Made by a program: the position numbers and the translations under genes | In this document: positions 1-6,616 of the stretch, piece by piece | Layout: each line of letters begins with the position of its first letter | Numbering within the stretch: the stretch's first letter is position 1 | DNA from: a virus | DNA length: 23,432 bases | Direction: 5' to 3' (one strand) | IMG/VR virus record: IMGVR_UViG_3300032333_000299 | Location: 1-23,432 of that record | Notes under the pieces: model-generated | Databases searched by the model: none | What the model saw: only the letters and a program-made list of their open reading frames with translations | What the model was told of the DNA's origin: nothing

Positions 1-2
1 CC

Positions 3-317
3 CCGAAGGGGCCCCCGAAGGCCGCGCCGGGCTCGGATCGGACGCTGCCGGGCATCCCGAGCGACCCAGACGAGCTCGCCGAGGCGCCGCTGGCTCAGCT
101 CGACTGGTGGGGCCTCGAGATCCGCGAGGCGTTCGAGCGGGCCAAGCTCGACGGGAACATTGCGGCGCAGGCGAGCTTGGCCGCGCGCGCCGTGGCGGTG
201 CTCGAGGCGCGTCGGAAGGCGGCTCCGCCCGAGCAGGCGGACCCGAACGCGTACCCCGACCTCGTCGAGGCCGCGGAGCGCTGCAAGGCACTGCTGCGGC
301 GGAGGCACCCTGCATGA
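3..317 (+). CDS. Probable small terminase-like protein, C-terminal part (5' end outside window)
   Basis: The frame is open from the first complete codon and ends in TGA at 315-317, giving the last 104 residues of a protein whose start lies upstream of the window. The visible part begins with a Pro/Lys/Ala-rich linker. It continues into an acidic helical segment (DELAEAPLAQLDWW, then REAFERAKLDGN) and a second helix rich in Ala and Arg, ending RRRHPA. The stop overlaps the start of the large terminase gene as ATGA. Helical, Ala-rich proteins directly before the large terminase are commonly small terminase subunits, which recognise phage DNA. No DNA-binding motif is visible in this fragment, so the identity rests mainly on position. 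Confidence 0.55.
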   Translation, partial: PKGPPKAAPGSDRTLPGIPSDPDELAEAPLAQLDWWGLEIREAFERAKLDGNIAAQASLAARAVAVLEARRKAAPPEQADPNAYPDLVEAAERCKALLRRRHPA

Positions 318-1744
318 GCGCCGACGCGGCCCCCATCGACGCCCTGCTCGCGGGGCTCACGCGCGAGGAGCTCGAGGCGCGCATCGTGGAGGCGTCCGTG
401 GTGGAGCTCGCGGCGCTCTGGCACGACTGGCGAGCCTGGGCGCGACCAAAGCAGCTCCCGCCGGCTGGGGAATGGCGGTGGTGGGGCTTCCTCGGCGCTC
501 GCGGCATGGGCAAGACGTGGAGCGTCTCGCGCTACGTGAACGAGGAGGTGAGCGCGGGGCGCGTGCGGTCCATCGGCCTCGCGGCGCAGGACGAAGCCAA
601 CTGCGAGCTGCTGCTCGTGAACGGCGCTGATGGGCTCATCGCCACGGCGCACCCGCGGAACCGCCCGGAGTACCACCCCTCCACGTTTCAGCTCGTCTGG
701 CCGAACGGCGCGAAGGCGGACGTTCGCACGCCCGAGCGCCCCGGGAAGATCCGCGGGTCGAACTACGATCTCTTCTGGGCGACCGAGTTGCAAAGCTGGG
801 GCTCGGCGACGCGGATGGAGGCGTGGAGCAACATCGAGCTCTCGACGCGCGTCGGGCTCGCGCGCATCGTGTGGGACTGCACGCAGCAGCGAGGGAATCC
901 CCTACTCCGGCAGCTCCGGCGCGAGGCCGCGGAGAACCCCGAGTTGCACCGGCTCGTGGGCGGCACGATGGCGGAAAATGCCGCGAACCTGCGCGCGGGT
1001 TACGTGGCCGACATGTTGCGGCGCTACGAGGGCACGCGGAAGGGCCGCGAGGAGCTCGAGGGCATCGACACGGACGCCGAAGAGGGCGGCGCGACGGTGG
1101 CGCGCGGGGTCATCCACACGCGCCCGCTGCCCTCGCGGCTCCGGCGCCGGCTGCTCGCGGTGGACAACGCGACCACGGCGAGGCGGCGCAGCGACACCAC
1201 TGGCATCGTCGAGGCGGGGCTTGGGCACGACGGACAGGCGTACGTGATCGCCGACCTCACCGGGCGCTACCCGCCGGGCGTGTGGGCCGCGCTCGTGGTT
1301 GACCGCTACCTCGCGGGCGGGTGTGACTGCGTGGTCGTCGAGACGAATGCGGGCGGGGATCTCGTGGCGCAGAACATCCGCAGCGACGCGACGCCACGAG
1401 GGATCGCCGTCGTCGTGCTGGACCGCGGGCAGGCGCCTCCGCCGCACAACCCGAGGATCATCTATGTGCGCGAGGTGCGAGCGAAGGGCGAGAAGTCGCG
1501 GCGCGCCGAGCCGGTGGGTACCGCCTACGAGCGCGGGCGGGTGTCGCACGTCGAGGGCGCAGAGCTCGACTCGCTCGTGGACACGCTGACGACGTGGGAG
1601 CCAGGGCCGCACGCGACGAGCCCGGGCGACCTCGACGCGCTCGTGCATGCGATCGTCGAGCTGCTCGGGCTCACGGCGAGCGGTGCGCCGCGCGAGACCG
1701 TGGCCGAAAACCTAACCGACGAGGTGACACCGTGGGCCCTGTGA
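314..1744 (+). CDS. terL: Terminase large subunit (packaging ATPase and nuclease)
   Basis: This 476-aa protein would power DNA packaging into the prohead and cut the concatemer. The N-terminal ATPase has a Walker A motif GARGMGKT at residues 61-68. A Walker B-like stretch YDLFWATE at 151-158 ends in the expected acidic residue, and a WDCTQQRGNP segment follows near 188-196. The C-terminal RNase H-like nuclease shows its acidic positions in order: LAVDNATT (D284), VVVETNAGGD (E343) and GDLDALVHA (D439/D441). The length fits the family. The ATG at 314 is chosen because it overlaps the upstream stop as ATGA; a longer in-frame extension to 107 exists but would overlap the previous gene for 200 bases. 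All key residues appear intact. Confidence 0.95.
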   Translation: MSADAAPIDALLAGLTREELEARIVEASVVELAALWHDWRAWARPKQLPPAGEWRWWGFLGARGMGKTWSVSRYVNEEVSAGRVRSIGLAAQDEANCELLLVNGADGLIATAHPRNRPEYHPSTFQLVWPNGAKADVRTPERPGKIRGSNYDLFWATELQSWGSATRMEAWSNIELSTRVGLARIVWDCTQQRGNPLLRQLRREAAENPELHRLVGGTMAENAANLRAGYVADMLRRYEGTRKGREELEGIDTDAEEGGATVARGVIHTRPLPSRLRRRLLAVDNATTARRRSDTTGIVEAGLGHDGQAYVIADLTGRYPPGVWAALVVDRYLAGGCDCVVVETNAGGDLVAQNIRSDATPRGIAVVVLDRGQAPPPHNPRIIYVREVRAKGEKSRRAEPVGTAYERGRVSHVEGAELDSLVDTLTTWEPGPHATSPGDLDALVHAIVELLGLTASGAPRETVAENLTDEVTPWAL

Positions 1745-2319
1745 TCCTCGCTGCGCGGTTCGGCGATCCGGCGCTCGTCGCGCTGATCGAGCAGTCGCCG
1801 GACGGCGACACGCTGCGCGCGCTGGAGCATTCGGCGCCGTCGCTGTCCTACCCGGAGATCGCCGCGTGGTTCGTCGGGCTCGCTGACCGCTTCTCGGCTG
1901 CGCTCGTGCTCGACGCGACGAGCGTAGGGCGCCCGGTGATCGACATGTGCCGCGCGCCTGAACGCAACGTGGTGGCCGTCGTGGTGACCACGGGGACGAA
2001 CACCAGCCAAGACCCGGTGGGCTACTGGCACGTTCCCGAGCGGGCGCTTGTCGCGTCCGTGCGGGTGGCGATGCAGGGGGCGCGCGCGCGGCTGCGGGTG
2101 CCCGCGGCGCTGCCGCTCGCAGAGCCGTTCCTCGAGGCGTGGCTGTCCGGGGCCCACGAACTCGACATCGTGCAGGTGGTCGCGCTCGCGCTCTGGTGGT
2201 CGGCTCGCTGCCCGCCGAAGTCCGCCCCGACGCAGGTGGGCGAGGCCGAGGCGCTGAAGGCTCGGATCCTGCGGGAAAACTCTTCGAGGCTGCGAGCGGC
2301 GCGAAAGAAGCCGTGGTGA
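1732..2319 (+). CDS. Terminase-adjacent protein with an RNase H-fold-like motif
   Basis: This 195-aa protein starts at a GTG (1732) with GAGG seven bases upstream, overlapping the end of terL by 13 bases. A second GTG at 1741 is also possible. Its core is a predicted beta strand ALVLDATSVGRPVID (residues 57-71, D61) followed by VVAVVVTTG, a GYWHVPERALV segment and a helical C-terminus. From memory of the family, stand-alone phage proteins with a DATGVGRPV motif next to a terminase have this order and look like a degenerate or alternative RNase H-type fold, as in terminase nuclease domains. Whether it cuts DNA is unknown. TerL already has a complete nuclease domain, so this would be an accessory or regulatory copy. 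Confidence 0.7.
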   Translation: MGPVILAARFGDPALVALIEQSPDGDTLRALEHSAPSLSYPEIAAWFVGLADRFSAALVLDATSVGRPVIDMCRAPERNVVAVVVTTGTNTSQDPVGYWHVPERALVASVRVAMQGARARLRVPAALPLAEPFLEAWLSGAHELDIVQVVALALWWSARCPPKSAPTQVGEAEALKARILRENSSRLRAARKKPW

Positions 2320-2325
2320 CGAGAT

Positions 2326-2330
2326 GGAGG
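2326..2330 (+). promoter_or_regulatory. Ribosome binding site for the 2337 gene
   Basis: GGAGG lies six bases before the ATG at 2337. It decides the start, because the same frame is open further upstream and GTG codons occur near 2314. It is one of the few clear Shine-Dalgarno sites in a region where most genes use overlapping stops and starts. Confidence 0.7.
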
Positions 2331-2336
2331 TATGAA

Positions 2337-2705
2337 ATGCTGGAATTCCTGACGACCGAGACCGTGACCAAAACGAAACGCTGGCGCCTGCTCGTCGTCG
2401 AAACGACCGAGTGCGGCCCGGCCGGCGGAGCGCGCTCGGCCGCAGAAGGCGACCTGCGCGCGCTCGGCTGGATTCCCCGCGTAGAGCACGAGGCGGAGTG
2501 CGAGCGGCTCAAGGCGGCGCTCTCACCGTTCGCGCCGACGCTGGAGCGCGAAGCGCGCATGCGCGACGAGCAGGCAGTCATCGCGGCAGCGAAGGTGTGG
2601 GCCGCGCCTGGCGGCAGCGGCGCCGCCTCGCACACCCCGGAGGCGCGCCGCCTCTGCGCGGCGGTCGATCGGCTGACCGGCGAGAACGGGGCCGGCGGGC
2701 GATGA
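2337..2705 (+). CDS. Hypothetical protein (122 aa)
   Basis: The protein begins MLEFLTTETVTKTKRWRLLVVETTE, an amphipathic beta-like segment, followed by a charged helical region with WIPRVEHEAECERLKAAL and a C-terminal Ala/Gly-rich helix. The layout of a short beta start, a linker with a W-x-P motif and a helix containing E-x-E-x-L-K resembles small phage proteins of unknown role. I do not recognise a family. It sits in the packaging-to-portal cassette, 17 bases after the previous gene. Its stop overlaps the ATG of a 12-codon mini-ORF. Codon use matches its neighbours, and the start is supported by the GGAGG at 2326-2330. Confidence 0.75.
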   Translation: MLEFLTTETVTKTKRWRLLVVETTECGPAGGARSAAEGDLRALGWIPRVEHEAECERLKAALSPFAPTLEREARMRDEQAVIAAAKVWAAPGGSGAASHTPEARRLCAAVDRLTGENGAGGR

Positions 2706-2740
2706 CCGCCCCAGCGCCGCGCCGCCGGTTCCGCGCGTGA
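2702..2740 (+). CDS. 12-residue bridging mini-ORF
   Basis: ATG at 2702 overlaps the preceding stop as ATGA, and its own TGA (2738-2740) overlaps the GTG start of the next gene as GTGA. The peptide would be MTAPAPRRRFRA, short and strongly basic. Its likely job is to carry a terminating ribosome across the 31-base space between two genes so the downstream gene can be translated by re-initiation. It could be a chance ORF, but both ends match the overlap pattern used throughout this operon. Confidence 0.4.
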   Translation: MTAPAPRRRFRA

Positions 2741-2985
2741 CGTGGGAGTGCAACGGGTGCGGGGCGTGCTGCCGGGCGCTGGCCACGGGGCTTCTGTCCG
2801 ACCCTGAGGCCGCGCGCGCGCTCGACTCGGGCGACGGCGTGTGCAGGCACCTCGAGCGCGCAACGAACCGGTGCACGATCTACGAGACGCGGCCGGCGTG
2901 CTGCCGCGTGACGCCCGCGCACGCCCCGGAGGCGCTCGTGGAGGGGTGTCGTGTTCTCCGGCTGGCAATCTTCCGTGAGGTGTGA
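2737..2985 (+). CDS. YkgJ-type CxxCxxCC cysteine-cluster protein
   Basis: This 82-aa protein carries the signature of the YkgJ/UPF0153 zinc- or iron-binding cysteine-cluster family. It has C5-x2-C8-x2-C11-C12 at the N-terminus (CNGCGACC), then C36 in VCRHL, C46 in RCTIYETRP and C55-C56. The IYETRP block with the following Cys is typical of the family. Members are thought to bind a metal or Fe-S cluster; their reaction is not established. At 82 aa it is a minimal version. It starts at GTG 2737, coupled to the mini-ORF by GTGA, and its stop overlaps the GTG of the GNAT gene. Its role in a phage structural operon is unknown. Confidence 0.85.
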   Translation: MTWECNGCGACCRALATGLLSDPEAARALDSGDGVCRHLERATNRCTIYETRPACCRVTPAHAPEALVEGCRVLRLAIFREV

Positions 2986-3350
2986 CAAACAATGTCCTAC
3001 CTATGCCGGTCGTCGTTCGCGAAGCACGAGAGACGGACACCGCCTATCTGGCGTCGACGATCGCCCGTTCCGGCGAGTTGCCGGGGCGCCGGCATCTCTG
3101 CACGGACTGCGCGCGGACGATGCTTTCCGCCTGGAAGGCCGGCGGGGGCGTGCGCCTCGTCGCGGTAGACGAGGCGGATCCTGACGCGATCATCGGCTAC
3201 GTGTGCGCCGCGCCGCCGGTGCTGCATCACGTCTACGTGCGCGCGGAGTTTCGCGGGCAAGGCGTCGCGAGGAAGCTCTTCGAGGCGCTCTCGGGCCCCT
3301 GCGAGCGCGTGAGCCTGCCGTTTCGGGGCGCGCGTCTGGGGGCCGCGTGA
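2982..3350 (+). CDS. GNAT-family N-acetyltransferase
   Basis: This 122-aa protein would transfer an acetyl group from acetyl-CoA. The GNAT pattern is visible as an N-terminal strand VVVREARETDTAYL, a central strand VRLVAVDEADPDAIIGYV, and motif A at residues 81-99 (LHHVYVRAEFRGQGVARKL). The RGQGVA turn there is the acetyl-CoA pyrophosphate loop. The protein ends soon after motif A, so the motif B half is short or missing. Small GNAT-like proteins occur in other podoviruses near head and tail genes, and a structural role is possible. The GTG at 2982 overlaps the previous stop as GTGA; ATG 3003 (MPVVVRE) is an alternative start. Confidence 0.85.
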   Translation: MTNNVLPMPVVVREARETDTAYLASTIARSGELPGRRHLCTDCARTMLSAWKAGGGVRLVAVDEADPDAIIGYVCAAPPVLHHVYVRAEFRGQGVARKLFEALSGPCERVSLPFRGARLGAA

Positions 3351-3628
3351 GCGCGCTCGCCTGGCTGCAGACCATCGTAGCTGTCCGGGCGCGGGGCTCG
3401 TCGTCGTGTCACTTCGGCCCGCCGCTCGTGCTGCGGCCTGACGGCGGCGTGGAGATCGTCGAGCCCGACGGGTCGGCGGTCGTCGTGACGCCGGCCAACG
3501 TCGCCGCCTACCCTCGCGCGGCTCTTTCGGCGGGCGGAGAGGTGGCGTCTCCCGTCAAACCTCCCCTCTCAGCGGGAGGCGTTGCCTCTCCGCCCGTCGA
3601 CCCGCGTCGCGACAAGGGGCGCCGATGA
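3347..3628 (+). CDS. Hypothetical protein with repeat-bearing C-terminus (93 aa)
   Basis: The start is GTG 3347, overlapping the previous stop as GTGA. The first two thirds look folded and beta-rich (ALAWLQTIVAV, then FGPPLVLRPDGGVEIVEPDGSAVVVTPANV). The last third is a low-complexity tail in which LSAGGEVASPV is followed by LSAGGVASPPV, an imperfect peptide repeat. At the DNA level this tail carries a perfect 12-bp inverted repeat (3531-3542 with 3585-3596). The tail may come from insertion of a palindromic repeat into the gene end. No family is recognised. Confidence 0.7.
   Translation: MSALAWLQTIVAVRARGSSSCHFGPPLVLRPDGGVEIVEPDGSAVVVTPANVAAYPRAALSAGGEVASPVKPPLSAGGVASPPVDPRRDKGRR
3531..3596. 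repeat. 66-bp hairpin-forming inverted repeat
   Basis: CGGGCGGAGAGG at 3531-3542 is the exact reverse complement of CCTCTCCGCCCG at 3585-3596. Between them, CTCCCG (3549-3554) and CGGGAG (3573-3578) form an inner stem, leaving symmetric six-base internal loops. The element lies inside the coding tail of the 3347 gene and encodes the SAGG...ASP peptide repeat. It may be a REP-like palindromic element that entered the gene end, or an mRNA structure. There is no U-run after it, so a factor-independent terminator is unlikely. Confidence 0.75.
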
Positions 3629-3774
3629 TGCCCTTCGTCCGCTTCCGCGTGCTGCGCCTGCGCGCCTCTGGCGTCGCGCGCATGATCGCCGCGGTGCTGC
3701 CCGCGCAGCGGCGAGATCCGCTCGAGGGTCTCGAGCTTGCCTTGCGCACGATTCACGGGCGGGGGCGCCGGTGA
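3625..3774 (+). CDS. Small basic hypothetical protein (49 aa)
   Basis: ATG 3625 overlaps the previous stop as ATGA; a second ATG follows at 3628. The peptide is Arg-rich (MMPFVRFRVLRLRASGV near the start, ending GRGRR) with one helix-like segment, DPLEGLELALRTI. It is too short for the usual ORF cut-offs, but it fits the chain of overlapping genes at both ends: its stop overlaps the GTG start at 3771. No family is recognised. Confidence 0.55.
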   Translation: MMPFVRFRVLRLRASGVARMIAAVLPAQRRDPLEGLELALRTIHGRGRR

Positions 3775-3980
3775 GCCTCGACGAGCTGCGAGCCGCTGTG
3801 GCCGTGATGCGCGAGCTAGGCGTGCGCCGGTTCGGCGAGATCGAGCTCGACGCGCCGCCGCGGGCGCAGGTGGACCGCCCCGTCCCGCTGACGCCGGCCG
3901 AGGCGAAGAAGCGCATCGAGGAGCACAACCGCCGCGTGCTCTTCGCGGCTACCGGCGTGATGCCGCGCGAGGACGGATGA
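3771..3980 (+). CDS. Small hypothetical protein before portal (69 aa)
   Basis: GTG 3771 overlaps the previous stop as GTGA, and the stop overlaps the portal ATG as ATGA. The sequence opens with the helix SLDELRAAVAVMRELGVRRF and then a strand-like IELDAPP. After a Pro-rich linker it ends in TPAEAKKRIEEHNRRVLFAATG. Short helical proteins immediately before a portal gene are common in phages and are usually unassigned. No family is recognised here. Confidence 0.65.
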   Translation: MSLDELRAAVAVMRELGVRRFGEIELDAPPRAQVDRPVPLTPAEAKKRIEEHNRRVLFAATGVMPREDG

Positions 3981-5791
3981 CCCGCCGGGGCCGCGCCGCG
4001 CGGTGGTACGACGACGAGTGCGAGAACCGCTCGGGCGCTGCGTTCGCCGCGGTGAAGGCTGCGCGCGATCGCGACGGTGCTCGTCGCCGGCGCGCGGTCT
4101 GGCACGCCTGCCTTTACGGCGACGGTGGCACCGAGCAGCTTTCCAGCGTCGTGAGCGCGTTCGGGCCGAAGAGCCTTCAATTCAACGTGGTTCGTCGGAA
4201 CGTCGACACGACGCAGGCGAAGATCGCGAAGGCCCGCCCGCTCCCGCTCGCGCTCACGTCGGGCGGCGACTTCCGCCAGCGTCGCCGCGCGCAGAAGCTC
4301 TCGAAGTTCTTCTCGGGGATGTTCGACGAGCTCAGCGTCTTCGAGACGAGCGAGCTCGTGGCCCGCGACGCGCTCATCTTCGGCACGGGGATCAGCCACA
4401 CGTACCGCGAGGACGCGCAGATTCAGCATGAGCGCGTCTTGATCTGGGAGCTCGACGTAGACCCTGGCGATGCGCGCTACGGGCGCCCGCGGTGCCTGTA
4501 CCGCCACCAGTGGCGCGACCGCGCCGAGGTCTCCGCGCTCTACCCCGAGCACGCCGACGCCGTGTGGAGCGCGGGGACCACGACCTTCAACGACGACCCG
4601 CTTCGCGACCGTGAGAGCCGCTCCGACGAGGACACGGTGCTCGTGCTCGAGTGCTGGCGACTGCCCACGAGCGAAGGCGCTGGCGACGGCCGGCATGTGA
4701 TCTGCGTGAGCGCTGCGGGCGGGCTGCTCCTCGATGAGGAGTACGTCTACATGGACGCGCCCTTCACGCTGCTGCACTGCCTCCGGCCGCTCATGGGCTA
4801 CTGGGGCGACGGCTTCGGGCACATCCTTGAGGGGATTCAGTTCGAGCTAAACCGCGTCGCGGCGAAGGTCCAGGATTCCGAGTACATGATGGGGAGCTAC
4901 ATCCTCGTCGACGACAACAGCGGCGTGGAGGTCGAGCACCTCGACAACGGCGTTGCGACCGTGATCCGCACGAGCGGAGGCGGGGCGCCGCCGCAATGGG
5001 TCTCTCCGCCGGCGAACAGCCCGCAGACGCTGCAATACCTCGAGCAGCTCCGCGGGACGTGGAGCTACGAGGAGAGCGGCACGAGCGCGCTCTCCGCGCA
5101 GTCTCGCAAGCCCGCGGGGCTCGATTCGGGCGCGGCGCTCCGCACCTTCAGCGACATCGAGTCAGAGCGCTTCGTGCTGCTCGGCAAGCAGTACGAGCGC
5201 TACCATGTGGCGCTCGCGTGGGCGATTTACCGGCTTGCGACGGAGATCGCCGAGAGCGGTACCAAGCTCTCTGCGAAGGCCACCTACCAGCGCCGCGTGG
5301 ACCGCATCGAGTGGGCCGAGGTGAAGCTTGACCGCGCGGATCTCGTGCTGCGGTCCTACCCCACGAGCGCGCTCTCGCAGGACCCCGCCGAGCGGCGCGC
5401 CGAGCTCGCCGAGTGGGTGAACAGCGGCTTCATCCCGCCCGAGATGGCGCGCGCGCTGCTCGAGTTTCCCGACCTCGAAGAGTTCCAGCGCGTCGAGGAT
5501 GCGCCGCGGCAGCTCATCGAAGACATCATCTGGCGCCTACTCGACGCCGACCTTCGCGACGACGACGCGGTGGAGCTGCTCTACATCGCGCCGCAGCCGA
5601 GCTTTGACTTGGCGCTCTGCGTGCGCCTCGGCTCGCTGCACTACGCGCGCGCGCTGCTCGACGGCGCCGCGCAAGAGAACCTTGACCTCCTGATGCGCTT
5701 CGTGACCGACGCGCAGCAGATGATTCCTCCGCCCCCGAACATGCCGATGGCGCCGCCCGAGATGGCCCCACCGCAACCCCCCGCAGGATGA
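3977..5791 (+). CDS. Portal (head-tail connector) protein
   Basis: This 604-aa protein would form the dodecameric ring at the head vertex through which DNA passes. Supporting features are its length, its position between packaging genes and the scaffold and capsid genes, and a typical portal order. An N-terminal helical region (YGDGGTEQLSSVVS) leads to a beta-rich wing (residues about 130-290). The stem and clip region follows with GHILEGIQFELNRVAAKVQDSEYM and VEHLDNGVATVIRTSGG. A crown-like helical part carries LEQLRGTWSYEESGTSALSAQSRK, the segment that normally marks portals with a Gly/Ser-rich tunnel loop. The C-terminus is Pro/Met-rich. The start ATG 3977 overlaps the previous stop; a longer in-frame extension to 3737 would run across the two preceding small genes. 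Confidence 0.92.
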   Translation: MTRRGRAARWYDDECENRSGAAFAAVKAARDRDGARRRRAVWHACLYGDGGTEQLSSVVSAFGPKSLQFNVVRRNVDTTQAKIAKARPLPLALTSGGDFRQRRRAQKLSKFFSGMFDELSVFETSELVARDALIFGTGISHTYREDAQIQHERVLIWELDVDPGDARYGRPRCLYRHQWRDRAEVSALYPEHADAVWSAGTTTFNDDPLRDRESRSDEDTVLVLECWRLPTSEGAGDGRHVICVSAAGGLLLDEEYVYMDAPFTLLHCLRPLMGYWGDGFGHILEGIQFELNRVAAKVQDSEYMMGSYILVDDNSGVEVEHLDNGVATVIRTSGGGAPPQWVSPPANSPQTLQYLEQLRGTWSYEESGTSALSAQSRKPAGLDSGAALRTFSDIESERFVLLGKQYERYHVALAWAIYRLATEIAESGTKLSAKATYQRRVDRIEWAEVKLDRADLVLRSYPTSALSQDPAERRAELAEWVNSGFIPPEMARALLEFPDLEEFQRVEDAPRQLIEDIIWRLLDADLRDDDAVELLYIAPQPSFDLALCVRLGSLHYARALLDGAAQENLDLLMRFVTDAQQMIPPPPNMPMAPPEMAPPQPPAG

Positions 5792-6606
5792 CCCAGGAAG
5801 CACCGTCCGCACCGACAGCACCAAGCACACCCACGACCCCCGAAAGTGCGCCAGCGCCCGCCTCAGCGCCCGCTACGCCTGCGCCCTCCGGGGCAGGCAC
5901 GATGGTCTCGATTCAAGAGGCGAAGCTGGAAGCGCTCCGCCTTCGCAACGCCGAGCGGAAAGCTCGCGTCGCCGAGCAGAGCGAGCGCGCGAAACAGCTC
6001 GACGCCCGCGAGGCCGCCGTCCGCGGCTGGAATGAAAACCCGCTCGAGGGCATGCGCGCTCTCGGCGTGGAGCCAAAGGCGGCACTCGAGGCGCTCGTGC
6101 GCGAGGCCGAGCTCGCCGGGACTCCCGCGGGCGAGATCGCAGCCATGCGCCGCGAGATGGCCGCAGAGCTCGCCAAGCGCGACGCGGAGCTTTCCGCGCT
6201 GCGTGAGGCGGAGGCCGCGCGTAAGGCCGAGGCCGAGGCACGGCAGGCCGAGGCACGGCAGGCGGAGGCGAGTGCCTCTTTCCTGGCGCAACCGGCGCTC
6301 GAGGCGCTGCGCGGGCGGTGGAGTGACGCCGAGCTCGTGCAGCTCGGGAATCACTACGCCGACCAGTTGAGCGCGGGTGGTCGACATGTCACGATGCAGC
6401 AGATCGCCGAAGCAGTCGGCGCCGAGTGCCAGAAGTGGGCGAGCCGATTCGCGCCTGCGACCGAGGTCCAGCCGACCGCACCGGCAGCGCCGCGCACGAC
6501 GAACGGGGGGCGCCCCAGCACGCTAACCACGAAGGGCCTGGAGTCGGCGCCGAAGCGCGCGCTGACCTTCCACGAGGCCGTCGCGCTCGCCAAGCGGCGA
6601 GGCTGA
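5788..6606 (+). CDS. Probable scaffold protein
   Basis: This 272-aa, strongly charged protein sits between the portal and major capsid genes, where scaffolding proteins are encoded. Residues 1-37 are a disordered Pro/Ala/Ser/Thr tail. Long helices follow with coiled-coil character (about 39-75 and 110-165), including a short tandem repeat AEARQAEARQAEA. The C-terminus holds a Thr/Pro linker and a basic helix, ALTFHEAVALAKRRG, of the kind scaffolds use to bind capsid protein. It would shape the procapsid and then leave or be cleaved. ATG 5788 overlaps the portal stop as ATGA. The assignment rests on position and composition, not on a family motif. Confidence 0.8.
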   Translation: MTQEAPSAPTAPSTPTTPESAPAPASAPATPAPSGAGTMVSIQEAKLEALRLRNAERKARVAEQSERAKQLDAREAAVRGWNENPLEGMRALGVEPKAALEALVREAELAGTPAGEIAAMRREMAAELAKRDAELSALREAEAARKAEAEARQAEARQAEASASFLAQPALEALRGRWSDAELVQLGNHYADQLSAGGRHVTMQQIAEAVGAECQKWASRFAPATEVQPTAPAAPRTTNGGRPSTLTTKGLESAPKRALTFHEAVALAKRRG

Positions 6607-6610
6607 AGGA
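6605..6610 (+). promoter_or_regulatory. Ribosome binding site of the major capsid gene
   Basis: GAAGGA overlaps the scaffold stop and lies six bases before the capsid ATG at 6617. This is one of the few genes here with its own strong Shine-Dalgarno sequence and a short intergenic gap rather than an overlapping start, which fits the high output needed for the main head subunit. Confidence 0.7.
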
Positions 6611-6616
6611 TTCATC

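Noticed and set aside
1712-3040. A 442-codon minus-strand frame opposite the small-gene cassette
   Set aside because: Its product is Arg/Pro/Ala/Ser-rich without fold-like patterning, while the plus strand has recognised genes (CxxCxxCC protein, GNAT) with coupled starts.
6228-6275. Short tandem repeat in the scaffold gene (AEARQ units) as a possible mobile repeat
   Set aside because: It is only about two and a half in-frame copies within a coiled-coil helix and is best explained by local slippage in a helical coding repeat.
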